Positions 26,301 to 36,541 of a stretch of DNA of 64,000 nt are shown here, piece after piece. The translations under genes and the position numbers were made by a program. The notes under the pieces are model-generated. The model was not told the DNA's origin. It searched no databases and saw only the letters and a program-made list of their open reading frames with translations. Location of the stretch: contig NC_034015.1 in NCBI RefSeq assembly GCF_000346465.2, positions 22,239,139 to 22,303,138 on the forward strand. The letters run 5' to 3'. Every line of letters starts with the position of its first letter. Within the stretch, counting starts at the first letter, position 1. This DNA comes from Prunus persica. Lineage: Eukaryota; Streptophyta; Magnoliopsida; Rosales; Rosaceae.

Positions 26301-29300
26301 TATATAAAAAGAATTTGGAAGGAAAGCGAGGAGGATATGTTGTTCAGATACCAATATTGATGCAGGGGACACAAGGTGGGTGTTGCTTTGGGACGTGGTG
26401 GGCTTTAGATGGTTGAAATTTTTGTAATGAAAAGAGGATATATGATGGTTGCTGTAGATTTAGAGCAAGTAGAGAGATGGAGAACAACGTACAAAGAGAA
26501 AGAGAGGCAATACCATTGGCACCAAGCCTACAACAAAACCTAATTGTCATTTATTCAAATTTCCTTTTGGCTTACAAGGAATAGCCTTGTTTATAGGCTT
26601 CAAATAGAACTTTTAATGACTTAGATATTTTTTAGCAAAACATTCATTAATTCCGTAAAAGACTTAATTAAATAGTACATAAAACTAAAAAGACATTGTA
26701 TTTTGCTAGGAGCCAAATAAATACTCATAATAAAGCTTAATATTAACTCTTAGATTGGTGCTTGACCTATTTGTTTATTTTTCTATTGACTGACCCTTAA
26801 ACTACTATCGACATTTCATTTTAAACCAAAAAGATCTCATTGTTAGATTTGGGCCAGTGGGCTCAGTCTTGGGCTTCCAAAGAAGGATATTTCTTTCTAA
26901 CCAAGCTATAGCCTCTGCTTCAGTCAATCTTAATGTGAATGCTGTTCACTGTCAATCTTTATTTATAAGTGGTCTAGGTTGTTTGTGGAGAGGTTTTGTT
27001 TGATCTTGTTTTGCATGTGATTTAATTGGATATTGAGTAGGAAAGGGCATACATGATGCTACGAATGAACAATGAAGATAGTGATTATGGAAGTTGGGAA
27101 GCTGGAAGTTATGTGCATGAGGATGAGGATGATTTTAATGATTTTCATGACGATACTGATGATAACGATGATGAGGAGCAATATGATGGAACTGAGGTTG
27201 ACAATGATGAAGATGCGTTTGATGTGCATGGTCATGATGATGCTGGAGAGGATGATAACCCCAGAGTCGAATATGACCCGGCTGTTTTTTCAAGTGATGA
27301 GGCCTATGCAAGAGCCCTGCAGGATGCTGAAGATAGAGAGATGGCCGCTAGACTGATGGCTCTTGCTGGGATTAATGACCGTGAGTGCTTGTGACTATTA
27401 CAATTGTAATACTCTTTTTATATTATCGCTTTTGAAGTCCTTGAAATTATGTAATACTTTTGTTTCGGGTATATATCTTGTTGTGTTTGCAGGCGAAGTT
27501 GAGCACACAGAGGAACATGGAGGTAACTCTCAGGTATTAATTTGTAGCTTGTATGCTGAGATTAGTTTGACGATTGAGACTCTTCTAGAAGATAGTAGCA
27601 GTTCTCTGTTTTGTCGATGATCAAGATGTTTCTCATCTACTGTTGGTTTGTAGGATACATGGGAGGAGGTTGACCCAGATGAACTTTCATATGAGGTGAG
27701 GCGGCTTTAAATTCTAATGCCTTAGGTAGTGCATTTTCTTTTTGGCTTGTTATGTGACCTTTATATAACTTTATCAGGAGTTAATTGCATTGGGTGAAGT
27801 TGTTGGAACTGAGAGCAGAGGGCTTTCGGCTGATACCATCGCCTCATTGCCTTCAGTAAGCTACAAGACAGGAAGTGGTCAGAATGGAAGCAATGAGTCG
27901 TAAGCACATATTCCTTAGTTTTATGTGCTTTCTAGAAGTTGTGCGTGCATGTTTTCTTTTCTTCAACTTTTGTTACTTCTGTTTCAGGTGTGTCATTTGT
28001 CGGCTGGATTACGAGGCTGGTGAGAACTTGACAATACTATCTTGCAAACATTCCTATCATTCTGAGTGCATAAATAATTGGTTGACAATAAACAAGGTAT
28101 GGTTTTGAAATTATATATTTTTTATTCACTGCCAATTTCAAACATTCCTATAATTCTTAGTGTAATCTGTTCATGTTGTTTATGATTTTCCTTTTTACTT
28201 TCCGAAAGAAGTTATTATTTTCTTAATCCTATTCTCTCCCAAATATACTTGGAGGCTTTATTGCTTCCTTCCATTTTTTAGAATATCCAACGTGGTACCT
28301 TCCTTCTGTTATCAAGTTCTGACACTTGTAGATTTCCTTGCTCATTTTTTTGTGAATTGCTACCCCTTCAATCTGTAGTATGGTTGATGACTCTTATTCA
28401 TTTTGTTTGGGTCTATGTGACCTGTCCATGTTTTACAAAACAGTGCTTCTCTTTTTCCCACTGATTATCTTTCTATGTCTGTGTATGTCTTAATCAAAAG
28501 TTTACACATTTATGTATTTGTGTTGACACATATGTATGGTTTCGGCCCCATGTAATGTTCCTAGCTGGGTGAGATCAATTGGAAATTACATCTCTCAAGT
28601 TTAGATGGACCAAATATGTATTTTAACTATTGCATAGTTTTTCCTGTGTATCAAAGTCACTTAATAAAAATGAAAACTATTCTACAAAATCACTGTCAAA
28701 TAAAAGCTATGCATGGATGCGTATCTTTGGATCTGAAATTCTATGCTATAACAGTTGGTAACAGTTGTAGCTATTTGTTTCAAATCCTTTGTGGCTGGTT
28801 TTAACATATAAGTGTTGTTAGAAGTCTCCTAAGTGTAGAATTTGGGGCCTTAAATTCAGTTTATGTTTGGATTGGATTTGAAATCTGAGTCAAATATTCT
28901 GAATCATGATATTGAAGCACCCCTCTTGATCTATTTCCAGCCAAGCTGATGGAGTTTCCTTCCACCTTTATATTTGTTTTAGGGTCAAAGTATATAAATC
29001 CTCCCGTCCCCTCACACACCCCCCACCCCCCCACCACTGCCCAACTGCCATCACCCAAACGCCCAACCACAACCAAGCACCGAGCCCCATTCTAGTAGGA
29101 TTTCTACTTTTCCAGATTTCCAGATTTCTAGTTTTAAGTTTCCTATTTTATTTGGGTTATGATTTCTGTTTAAGCAAGGGATTTGTATCCTATTATGTCT
29201 AGGTTTTAGTTTGCTATAAATTCCCCCATGTAGTTCTTTAAAATTCAGATTTGGATATTGAGTAAACCGTCTCTTAAAACTATGTGATTTCTGTCCTTCC

Positions 29301-30530
29301 TTCTCAGTTCTCTGATTTCGGTCCTTTCTTTCGTCCCTTCGATCTATATCTTCGTCTCTTCGACCTCCGATATTCTTCTTGTTCTACTGTTCTACCATTT
29401 CTTTCGTCTTTTCGATCTATATTTTCATCTCCTCGATCTCTTATATTCTTCTATGTTCTATTGTTTGAATGCTTAATCTAATACCTACGGGCTGTACTAC
29501 ATCACTATGCCATTAAGATGATTTGAAAATCCCAAAAAATAAAATCCAAAGAAGACTTATGAAAGGGAAAGGATCAAAAGAAGAGAAAATAAAAGCTGAG
29601 TTATAGACCTGATAATGAATCAACAAAAGAAAATGAGAAGAAAGGAAAATGGAAGCAGTGATGGGATTGACGAGGATAATGCCTCCCAGGCAAACCGAGA
29701 CAGCTCAAATACACTGAGATGGCTCTCAGCACTGCTCTCCCTTTAATGGCCAAAATGACAGGGGGCTTAATAGATGTAGCTTGTAATATATGTTGGGATG
29801 CATATCTAAATGAGCCAATTTGAAACAGGCCCTCACAGGGTTGTGGAATTTGTTTATACTTAAGTTATGCTTTTAATATGTTCTCCCTCTTGCTCCAAAA
29901 ACACTACTTAGTATTGCAGTCAGAAAGTTTTCGACTAAAGTTTAGGAATCTCCAGCTCTCCTTCCTCTCCCCCTTAAAGAAAAAAGTTAGGCAAAGGGGC
30001 CGTCAAAAAGTAAACATGCTTCAATGTGTTCTTCACAATGTTTGATTTTCTGTAAGCCAAGGCTGGAGAAAACATGGTAGCAGTTTGCATGAACAGCCAA
30101 TTTTATTTATTGTTTTCTGATATGTAAGACTTATTTGGGACAATTTTATGGTTTCCGGTGCTTGAAATCCATCCTGTTTGTCAGGTTATTATTCACACTC
30201 TGGCATTAAAGCTTAAACCAGTTACAATGTTTGGTTATAGTTAAAATTGCCATAGTTGTAGTTGAAATTTGCAATAATTGAGAATTGGAATATGAACAGT
30301 TTTTCCATTCCAAATTGATTTTGTTTTAGTTGAGGCAGTGGTGATTTCTTATTATTGTGGTGTTGAAGTTGTGTTTTCATGTGTGCTTGTGGAATAGCGG
30401 CACTTTTCATTTTTGGAGAAGTATTGTATGTTATTGATTTAGCCTGAAAGCTACTACATTATGCCTTGCACTGTTACTGCAGGTCTGCCCTGTTTGCAGT
30501 GCTGAAGTCTCCACCTCTGGAAACAGCTAG
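23344..30530 (+). CDS. BBR: RING-H2 E3 ubiquitin ligase, BIG BROTHER-related, complete
   Basis: Coding exons: 23344-23592, 27041-27380, 27493-27533, 27654-27695, 27778-27899, 27988-28096, 30483-30530. All junctions are GT-AG and phases close to 316 aa. The start ATG encodes MENHN; no upstream in-frame ATG exists. The N-terminal part is low complexity, then PFTNLSQVDADLALARTLQEQ (residues about 64-83) matches BIG BROTHER-related proteins. A strongly acidic Asp/Glu segment follows, then a SYEEL-ALGE block, and a C-terminal RING-H2 at residues 266-306 with CVIC, CKHSYHSEC and CPVC, so all eight zinc ligands are present. BIG BROTHER-type ligases limit organ growth in Arabidopsis; that role is transferred by homology. 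Intron 1 (3.4 kb) and intron 6 (2.4 kb) are unusually long and the last coding exon is only 48 bp. Confidence 0.93.
23593..27040 (+). other. Long intron 1 of the RING-finger gene
   Basis: A 3448-bp intron with GT and AG borders. It holds no supported gene on either strand. Its right-centre part, about 25894-26276, looks like an LTR (listed separately). Confidence 0.75.
25894..26276 (+). mobile_element. Possible solo LTR of a TRIM-like element
   Basis: The segment starts TGTCAAGAGTCCTACATCGG, close to the 'TCCCACATCGG' start of many plant TRIM and LTR families, has a 'cctttataagg' TATA-like box about 65 bp in, and ends ...TCCAACA, giving TG...CA ends. No matching target duplication is seen (GGCAA versus TTTTT), and there is no second copy in the window. 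I therefore hold this loosely. Confidence 0.4.
28097..30482 (+). other. Long intron 6 of the RING-finger gene
   Basis: A 2386-bp intron between the exon carrying the first six RING ligands and the exon carrying CPVC. The 29090-29480 part has an LTR-like texture ('ctataaattccccc' followed by C/T-rich sequence) but I cannot set borders. No gene is supported inside. Confidence 0.7.
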
Positions 30531-31873
30531 CAGAATCTGTGGACCATCTTTTCTTGCAAATCAAAAGACTATTTGTACAAGTTGCTGCACAGCAAGGGCT
30601 AGAGCCCTTGTTGGTTATTCATATTGCATCTCTTTCACTTGCGAAAACTGTACTATCCGACCATTCAAATTAGATTTACAATGCTTGTATTATATGACCT
30701 TTCTGGTTATTCAATTGAGAAACATGGTGGCAGGTTTTGCTTAATTGTAAGTTTTCGGGATTACCCTAATGATACAGAAGGCTGGTAAATTAAGTTTCTC
30801 CGTATTTTTTCTTTTCACAAAACTTTGCAAGAACTTGAGTAAATTTATTATGCAGACGACTAGGTTATAGCATGCCAAGCCAACCCCTCAGCAGCTCATA
30901 ATTATGTATGGTCAGTTGCTTATACAGAAGACGCTCGTGTGTCAGTCTTCCGAGGAATAACAATATATATAAGATATATGTAAAGTAAGACGCAAAACAT
31001 CGGTCAAATAGACAAAATGGGTCACTTTGATTTTCAGGGTGCGAGAGATTTGACCATGCTTTTAGAGGGCACTGTAGTAATTAAGTCTTATTATAATTTA
31101 CTATTTATGTGACCATGAGAAATGAAATAAAGTGATATCTCCTAGTTATTTTCCTAGCATTATCAAACATGAGAAATGAATATTCTGTGAACCAAATGGT
31201 TTAAAAGGGTTTGCTTTGTTTGCCCGCAGGTGTTAAAAAAGACTCTGGGATTGTTTTTGGTAGTTGATACTTTCTAACGATAGATACAAGTAAATTAGCT
31301 TGTTTTCTAATTGTACTCGTTAGAAAATGAAGGTAATGGTATTGTCTAATTCATTGTAACACATGTTAGAAATTTTTATATATAATTTATGGTAAAACAT
31401 GTTTTATTTTAACAAGTTTTCTAATATGTTACCTAAATGTTGGTAGGGTCAGTTAGACAAGGTACTATGCCCGCCTCCTCACAGCCGAGTTCAATTCTTT
31501 GTTCCTCGATTAGCTTATTTAAGTTACCGAATTTAAGGCTTCCCTCATTTCTGATAAGTAAACATGCCATAAGATAAGAGAGAAGTGAAGAATGTGTAAA
31601 ATAAAAAATCATTTTGACATTGCTGTTAGATATCCCCCTCCCTCTTTGCAATTTTTTTGTAGTCGAAATCTCCCTCTTGCCTTATCCATTCTTTCTTCCT
31701 CGTTTCTCCCATGCATTTATCTAAAAACCACACAAAAATATTAGGCATTGTAGCATCAGAATATTGTGTCGCGTATGTTGAGCCGTTGAGGGTAATTGAG
31801 CGTCGCTAAGGCACAACAGCACACTCTAATTTCTCGACATTACAAGGCAACTGGCACAATAGTCGATTTAGAA
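30531..31873. other. 3' UTR of the RING-finger gene and PPR upstream region
   Basis: The first few hundred bases after 30530 are likely 3' UTR. The rest is AT-rich intergenic sequence with no supported gene. A tRNA-like pair of Pol III box look-alikes occurs near 31441-31500 (see findings). The PPR promoter should lie just left of 31874; no clear TATA box was recognised. Confidence 0.4.
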
Positions 31874-34249
31874 ATGGCATTGCCAAGAATCTCAAAAACT
31901 CATCTTAATCTCTGGAAATCAACAAAGCCGATCGACCCAAATGCGCTTCTTTCACTAGTCCTCGCCAAGAACCTTACAGCCTCGTCAAATACACCAAGAC
32001 CCATTTGCACCAGAACCCATACTGGCCCTTCTCTTCCTTCACACCTCACCGGCGTCATCAATGGTTTCATTTCCATCTTCACCGAGCAACCCTTTTCCCC
32101 AGATAACCCAGAGTTGAAGAACCTTGCTTCAAGACTCACCACCAAAGTAGTAGAAAGTGTGCTAGATGGCCTGAAGAGTTGGAAAATAGCTCACGTGTTC
32201 TTTACCTGGGCACCAACCCAATCTGGGTACAAGCACAATTGCTATACTTACAATGCCATGGCCTCTCATCTATCACGCGCTCGACAAAATGTTCCATTGA
32301 GAGCCATGGCTATGGAAATTGTGAATTCGAATTGTTCTCTGACTCCTGGAGCTTTGGGTTTCTTTATAAGATGTTTAGGTAGTGTAGAGTTGGTTCAAGA
32401 AGCTAACTTTTTGTTTGATCAAGTTAAAGTGAAGGGTCTTTGTGTTCCAAATAGTTATAGCTATAATTGTTTGTTGGAGGCTATATCTAAATCTAAGTCA
32501 AGTTCAATTGAATTGCTTGAAATGAGATTGCAAGAAATGCGAGATTCTGGGTGGGAATTCAGTAAGTACACGCTGACTCCAGCGTTGCAGGTTTATTGCA
32601 ATACAGGGAAGTTTGAAAAGGCTTTAAATGTTTTCAATGAAATGTATGAGAAGGGGTGGGTTGATGCCCATGTCATGTCTATCTTGGTGTTGTCCTTTAG
32701 CAAGTGGGGTGAGGTGGATAAAGCTTTTGATTTGATTGCAAGAATGGAAGATCGCAATCTTGGATTGAATGAGAAGACATTTCATGTTTTGATTCATGGG
32801 TTTGTGAGGCAGTCCAGAGTGGATAAAGCCCTCCAGTTGTTTGATAAAATGCGGAAGTCAGGTTTCACAGTTGACATTTCTCTTTACGATGTACTGATTG
32901 GAGGACTCATTAAGAATAAGGAGCTTGAAAAAGCCTTGTCTATGTATTCGGAAATGAAGGAGTCGGGAATCCATTCTGATGTTGGGATACTTACAAAGCT
33001 CATACCATTTTTTTCTGATGAAGGGGAAACAATCCGTGTACTTGAGGAAATCCAGGAAGATTTAGATGAAGAGGATATGTGTTTGCTTTACACTTCTGTG
33101 TTGAACGGTCTTGTTGATAACGGCTCCATTGACAAAGCTCATCGACTTCTTCAGCCAATGATGGAAAATGAATCTGATGCTGATATTGAGGCAGATAAGC
33201 TCCTTGTAGTTAAGAAAAGGGTTCATCCTGTCACAACTAATTTTCAAATTGTCATTGATGGTCTGCTGAAGTTTGGTAAGTTGGAGAAGGCCTTGAGCCT
33301 TTTCAAAGAAATGATTCAGATTGGCTGTAAACCAAATGTGTCAATGTATAACAATTTGATTGATGCACTGTGCAATTCAAATAGATTGGGGGAAAGTTAT
33401 AAGCTTTTGAGAGAGATGGAGCAAGCAGGACTTGAACCAACACATTTTACCCATAACTCTATATTTGGGTGCCTATGTAGAAGACAGGATGTTGTAGAAG
33501 CCCTTAACCTAATGAAGGAGATGCGTGTTTGTGGACATGAACCATGGATAAGATATTCCACCTTACTTGTAAAGCAGCTGTGCGGACATGGAAATGCAGT
33601 GGAAGCTTGTAAGTTTCTCGATAACATGGTTCAAGAAGGTTTTCGCCCTGATATAGTCGCCTATTCTACGGCTATAAATGGATTAATCAAAATTCAAGAA
33701 GTAGATCGAGCTTTGCAGCTGTTCCGTGACATCTGTGCTTGTGGCTATTGTCCTGATGTAGTTTCTCATAACATCTTGATAAATGGGCTTTGTAAGGCTA
33801 AAAGAGTTTCAGAAGCTGAATATCATTTGAATGAGATGGTGATGAAGGGGCTTGTTCCCTCAGTTGTAACCTACAATCTGCTGATAAATGGATGGTGTAA
33901 AAATAGTGATGTTGATAAAGCGATGCTTTGCTTCTCCAGGATGTTTGGTGAAGATGGAGAACCAGACAGAGAACCGAATGTGATTACTTACACAACATTA
34001 ATAGATGGGTTGTGCAATGCTGGAAGGGTCGACGATGCTCTTGTGGTTTGGAACAATATGGGAAAGAAGGGATGTGCTCCAAACAGAATTGCTTATATGG
34101 CTCTCATTACGGGTCTTTGCAAGTGTGGCAGGCCTGATGAGGCTCTAGTTTATCTTCGTCAGATGGAAGATAAGGAAATGAAACCTGAAATTTTTGTATA
34201 TTCAGCAGTAATAACTGCTTTTCTCTCTGACCGAGACCGAGACACTTGA
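31874..34249 (+). CDS. Pentatricopeptide-repeat (PPR) protein, intronless
   Basis: One uninterrupted frame of 791 aa from the ATG at 31874 (MALPRISK). The frame is open further upstream, but without an earlier ATG. From about residue 210 onward it is built of 35-residue P-type PPR motifs, with repeated signatures such as TYNLLINGWCK, TYTTLIDGLCNAG and AYMALITGLCKCG; at least a dozen are visible. No E, DYW or SMR extension is seen, so it is a P-class protein. P-class PPRs bind organellar RNA and act in stability, splicing or translation. The N-terminus is rich in Ser, Thr, Lys and Arg with few acidic residues, consistent with mitochondrial targeting. It resembles the Arabidopsis At5g08310 type; the RNA target is unknown. 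It ends shortly after a motif and may be slightly shorter than that homologue. Confidence 0.92.
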   Translation: MALPRISKTHLNLWKSTKPIDPNALLSLVLAKNLTASSNTPRPICTRTHTGPSLPSHLTGVINGFISIFTEQPFSPDNPELKNLASRLTTKVVESVLDGLKSWKIAHVFFTWAPTQSGYKHNCYTYNAMASHLSRARQNVPLRAMAMEIVNSNCSLTPGALGFFIRCLGSVELVQEANFLFDQVKVKGLCVPNSYSYNCLLEAISKSKSSSIELLEMRLQEMRDSGWEFSKYTLTPALQVYCNTGKFEKALNVFNEMYEKGWVDAHVMSILVLSFSKWGEVDKAFDLIARMEDRNLGLNEKTFHVLIHGFVRQSRVDKALQLFDKMRKSGFTVDISLYDVLIGGLIKNKELEKALSMYSEMKESGIHSDVGILTKLIPFFSDEGETIRVLEEIQEDLDEEDMCLLYTSVLNGLVDNGSIDKAHRLLQPMMENESDADIEADKLLVVKKRVHPVTTNFQIVIDGLLKFGKLEKALSLFKEMIQIGCKPNVSMYNNLIDALCNSNRLGESYKLLREMEQAGLEPTHFTHNSIFGCLCRRQDVVEALNLMKEMRVCGHEPWIRYSTLLVKQLCGHGNAVEACKFLDNMVQEGFRPDIVAYSTAINGLIKIQEVDRALQLFRDICACGYCPDVVSHNILINGLCKAKRVSEAEYHLNEMVMKGLVPSVVTYNLLINGWCKNSDVDKAMLCFSRMFGEDGEPDREPNVITYTTLIDGLCNAGRVDDALVVWNNMGKKGCAPNRIAYMALITGLCKCGRPDEALVYLRQMEDKEMKPEIFVYSAVITAFLSDRDRDT

Positions 34250-34320
34250 GGTACTCAGGTGATCCATGAATCGCTATTCTATACTGTATTTGATGGTACT
34301 TTTATCGGAACTATCAAAGC

Positions 34321-34643
34321 CTGTTTGAATGAAGGAATTGAAAATTATTAGAATTCTAAAATGACAGAATTTAGATTTCCATAATTTTAATTTTTGGCAA
34401 TTGAAAATTTCAGTGTTTGGATTTATGTATGTTGAATTTTGTAAATGACACTATGTAAATTGTAAAATGACGCCTATTTTGGTGGAAATTAAACTCGGAA
34501 ATTTCATTTCGAAATTTCCACGATTTTTTCCGAGAATCATTTAATAAATTCCGCGCTTAAGTTACCAAACAAGGGAATTGTCAATTTCTCTTAAATTCCC
34601 GACTTTTAGCTAAATTCTAAGTTATTTTTTCTTATCCAAACAG
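34321..34643. mobile_element. Small MITE, uninterrupted copy, 70 bp after the PPR stop codon
   Basis: A 323-bp unit starting CTGTTTGAATGA and ending with the complement of CTGTTTGGATAAG. It matches the outer parts of the MITE at 19431-20830 across its whole length and contains 'catttaataaattccgc' at the point where that copy carries the Mutator-like insert. It probably lies within or next to the PPR 3' UTR. No protein is encoded. Confidence 0.82.
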
Positions 34644-35187
34644 AAGTGCGAAAATATAACACAGCTCCCACTTCTACTAATGTTGACTTTCTTTATTTTT
34701 ATTTTATTTTTATATGAGCTACATAAATGATCACATGAGCAACAAAGTATTAAGAATGTATAATATACAGTCCTGATCTCTTAGACCACATGAGTCTAAG
34801 AGATTGTGGTCACTCACCGTTGGATATTAATCCAATGGTTCAAAAAAGTTTTTTAAAAGGAGTGCAAGAGTGAGTGAACCGTTAAATTTACATCCAACGG
34901 TGAGTGACCACAAATCTCTTGGATGTAACACCCCGACTCCAAATTTAATTCCTATTTTAAATTATTTAAGTGAATTTACGAATTTACCCTTAGGGTAGGG
35001 GTAAATTGGTCATTTTCTTGCCCGGAAAGTGTTTGGGGCAGTAACTGGTATTTCTGAGTAGGTGGTACTGAGACGAATTCGTAGACACGCGGTATGCTTG
35101 AATCGGAGTTGTAACGAGGAAGTTACGATCAAAACATCGACAGTGGTAAAATCGTAAATATTTCGAAGTCTGGGTTTAAAATATCTG

Positions 35188-35235
<48 letters not shown>

Positions 35236-35782
35236 CTGTGCGCGCCTCCCTCCCCTCCCGTACGCACATCGGCGACGGTTTTACCGTCGCCACCGCTTGC
35301 TCCGACCACCGTTTGGGGTGGTACCGGTCCCAAAAGAACCGCCAGCTCCTCCTCCTTCCATCCCGCTCCATCCCCGACCTCGGCAGCCGCCATGATCGCC
35401 AGAATCTGCAGAAAAACGAGTCGGTTTTCACAGATTTTCAAATCGCTCGTTCTCCCTCATTTCTTCTCCAAATTTGACGAGTAAGGTATGAATTTCTACC
35501 TATTTTCCATGCTCATGCTGCTGGTTGGGATTATTCTGTATTTTTGTGCAGGTTGAATTTAGTTGGTTTGTTCAATTCACAGGGGAGACTCTGCCAAAAT
35601 TTTGGTAAAGAGTCTCGGTTTCTAGTAAGTGGGCCCTGCATCGGAAGATGCCGGAACAAAGACGGGATTCGCCCCGGTTTTGGGGAAATCTCGGTGGATT
35701 GTAAGATCCCACATCAACCAACGGAGAGGAGGTAATGTGCCTTATATGTGCACACCCGCATCTATCTAGCACGAGGCCTTTT

Positions 35783-35888
35783 GGGAGCTCACTGGCTTCG
35801 GAGTCGTAGGAACTCCGAAGTTAAGCGAGTTGGGGGCCAGAGCAATCCCAGGATGGGTGACCCACTGGAAAGTTGCTCGTGAGCTCCC
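35783..35888 (+). other. 5S rRNA-like domain in left Cassandra LTR
   Basis: About 106 bp closed by the complementary ends GGGAGCTC and GAGCTCCC, corresponding to helix I of 5S RNA. The Pol III internal promoter parts are visible: box A 'AAGTTAAGCG' at 35818-35827 and box C 'GGATGGGTGACC' at 35851-35862. The core 'GGAACTCCGAAGTTAAGCG' is near-identical to plant 5S rRNA. It is 5S-derived and not a functional ribosomal gene. Confidence 0.88.
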
Positions 35889-36130
35889 AGAAACAAAACC
35901 GTGCGGGCCAGAGAAGGAGGGCCCAAAGCGGACAATATCGTGCTACGGCGGAGTTGATCCCGGGATGTAACAATTTGGTATCAGAGCCACTTTGCCGTGT
36001 GGTGCGAGTGTGCCGACGAGGACGTCGGGCCCTTAAGGGGAGTGGATTGTAAGATCCCACATCAACCAACGGAGAGGAGGTGATGTGCCTTATATGTGCA
36101 CACCCGCATCTATCTAGCACGAGGCCTTTT

Positions 36131-36236
36131 GAGAGCTCACTGGCTTCGGAGTCGTAGGAACTCCGAAGTCAAGCGAGTTGGGGGCCAGAGCAATCCCAGG
36201 ATGAGTGACCCACTGGGAAGTTGCTCGTGAGCTCCC
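36131..36236 (+). other. 5S rRNA-like domain in right Cassandra LTR
   Basis: Second copy of the 5S-like segment, closed by GAGAGCTC and GAGCTCCC. It has one change in box A (AAGTCAAGCG, 36166-36175) and one in box C (GGATGAGTGACC, 36199-36210), and a mismatch in the closing stem, so it looks less able to recruit Pol III than the left copy. Confidence 0.85.
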
Positions 36237-36357
36237 AGAAACAAAATCGTGCGGGCCAGAGAAGGGGGGTCCAAAGCGGACAATATCGTGCTACGGCAGA
36301 GTTGATCCCAGGATGTGACATTGGACCCCTGTAGTCCAAGAGATCAGGACTGTACAT

Positions 36358-36541
36358 CAGTCCCGATCTCTTGAACTACAGGGGTCTAAGAGATTTATGG
36401 TCACTCACCGTTGGATATTAATCCAATGATTCAAAAAAGTTTCTTAAAAGGAGTGCAAGAGTGAGTTCATCGTTGAATTTACATCCAACGGTGAGTGACT
36501 ACAAATCTCTTGAACCCATGTAGTCCAAGAGATCGGGACTG
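36358..36541. mobile_element. MITE copy 2, adjacent to copy 1
   Basis: A 184-bp uninterrupted unit from CAGTCCCGATCTCTTG to the complement of CAGTCCCGATCTCTTG. It follows copy 1 after only 5 bp (TACAT) and in the same orientation. It provides the uninterrupted reference for copy 1. Non-coding. Confidence 0.82.

Larger units (their letters stand above)
34924..36320 (+). mobile_element. Composite LTR element: foreign LTR segment plus Cassandra TRIM
   Basis: The 1397-bp insert begins TGTAACACCCCGAC and ends GGATGTGACA, and is bounded by one 5-bp duplication TTGGA (34919-34923 and 36321-36325). The left part (34924-35699) is homologous to the LTR-like sequence beginning at 61446, including a CT microsatellite at the same relative place (about 35192-35232). 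The right part (35700-36320) is a full Cassandra TRIM. No coding capacity is present. It could be a chimeric retrotranscript that integrated once, or a solo LTR later altered at its right end. Confidence 0.72.
35700..36320 (+). mobile_element. Cassandra TRIM retrotransposon
   Basis: Two direct repeats of 273 bp, 35700-35972 and 36048-36320, start TGTAAGATCCCACATC and end TGTAACA or TGTGACA. They flank a 75-bp internal domain. The internal domain starts with a primer-binding site TGGTATCAGAGCCA (about 35976-35989), complementary to initiator tRNA-Met, and ends with a purine-rich AAGGGGAGTGGAT. Each LTR carries a 5S rRNA-like segment, which is diagnostic of Cassandra. I count about 11 differences between the LTRs, almost all transitions, so this is a moderately old insertion. 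It encodes no protein and depends on enzymes of other elements. Confidence 0.9.
34768..36352. mobile_element. MITE copy 1, interrupted by a composite retroelement
   Basis: The ends CAGTCCTGATCTCTT and the complement CAGTCCTGATCTCTT are inverted repeats. Removing 34924-36320 and one TTGGA leaves a unit of about 185 bp that aligns end to end with copy 2 at 36358-36541. Both share the internal inverted blocks around 'gtgagtgacca' and 'tggtcactcac'. Non-coding; superfamily not certain. Confidence 0.82.

Noticed and set aside
27072..27356. Met-rich plus-strand frame of 94 codons
   Set aside because: It is an alternative frame of the acidic exon 2 of the RING-finger gene; GAT/GAG-rich DNA reads as Met-rich out of frame.
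35010..35477. Overlapping frames of 79-143 codons on both strands
   Set aside because: They lie in LTR sequence and run through a CT microsatellite (poly Arg-Glu), so they are not genes.
35783..35888. Functional 5S rRNA gene
   Set aside because: The match to 5S is partial and sits inside a pair of 273-bp LTRs with primer-binding site and purine tract, so it is a Cassandra domain and not a ribosomal gene.
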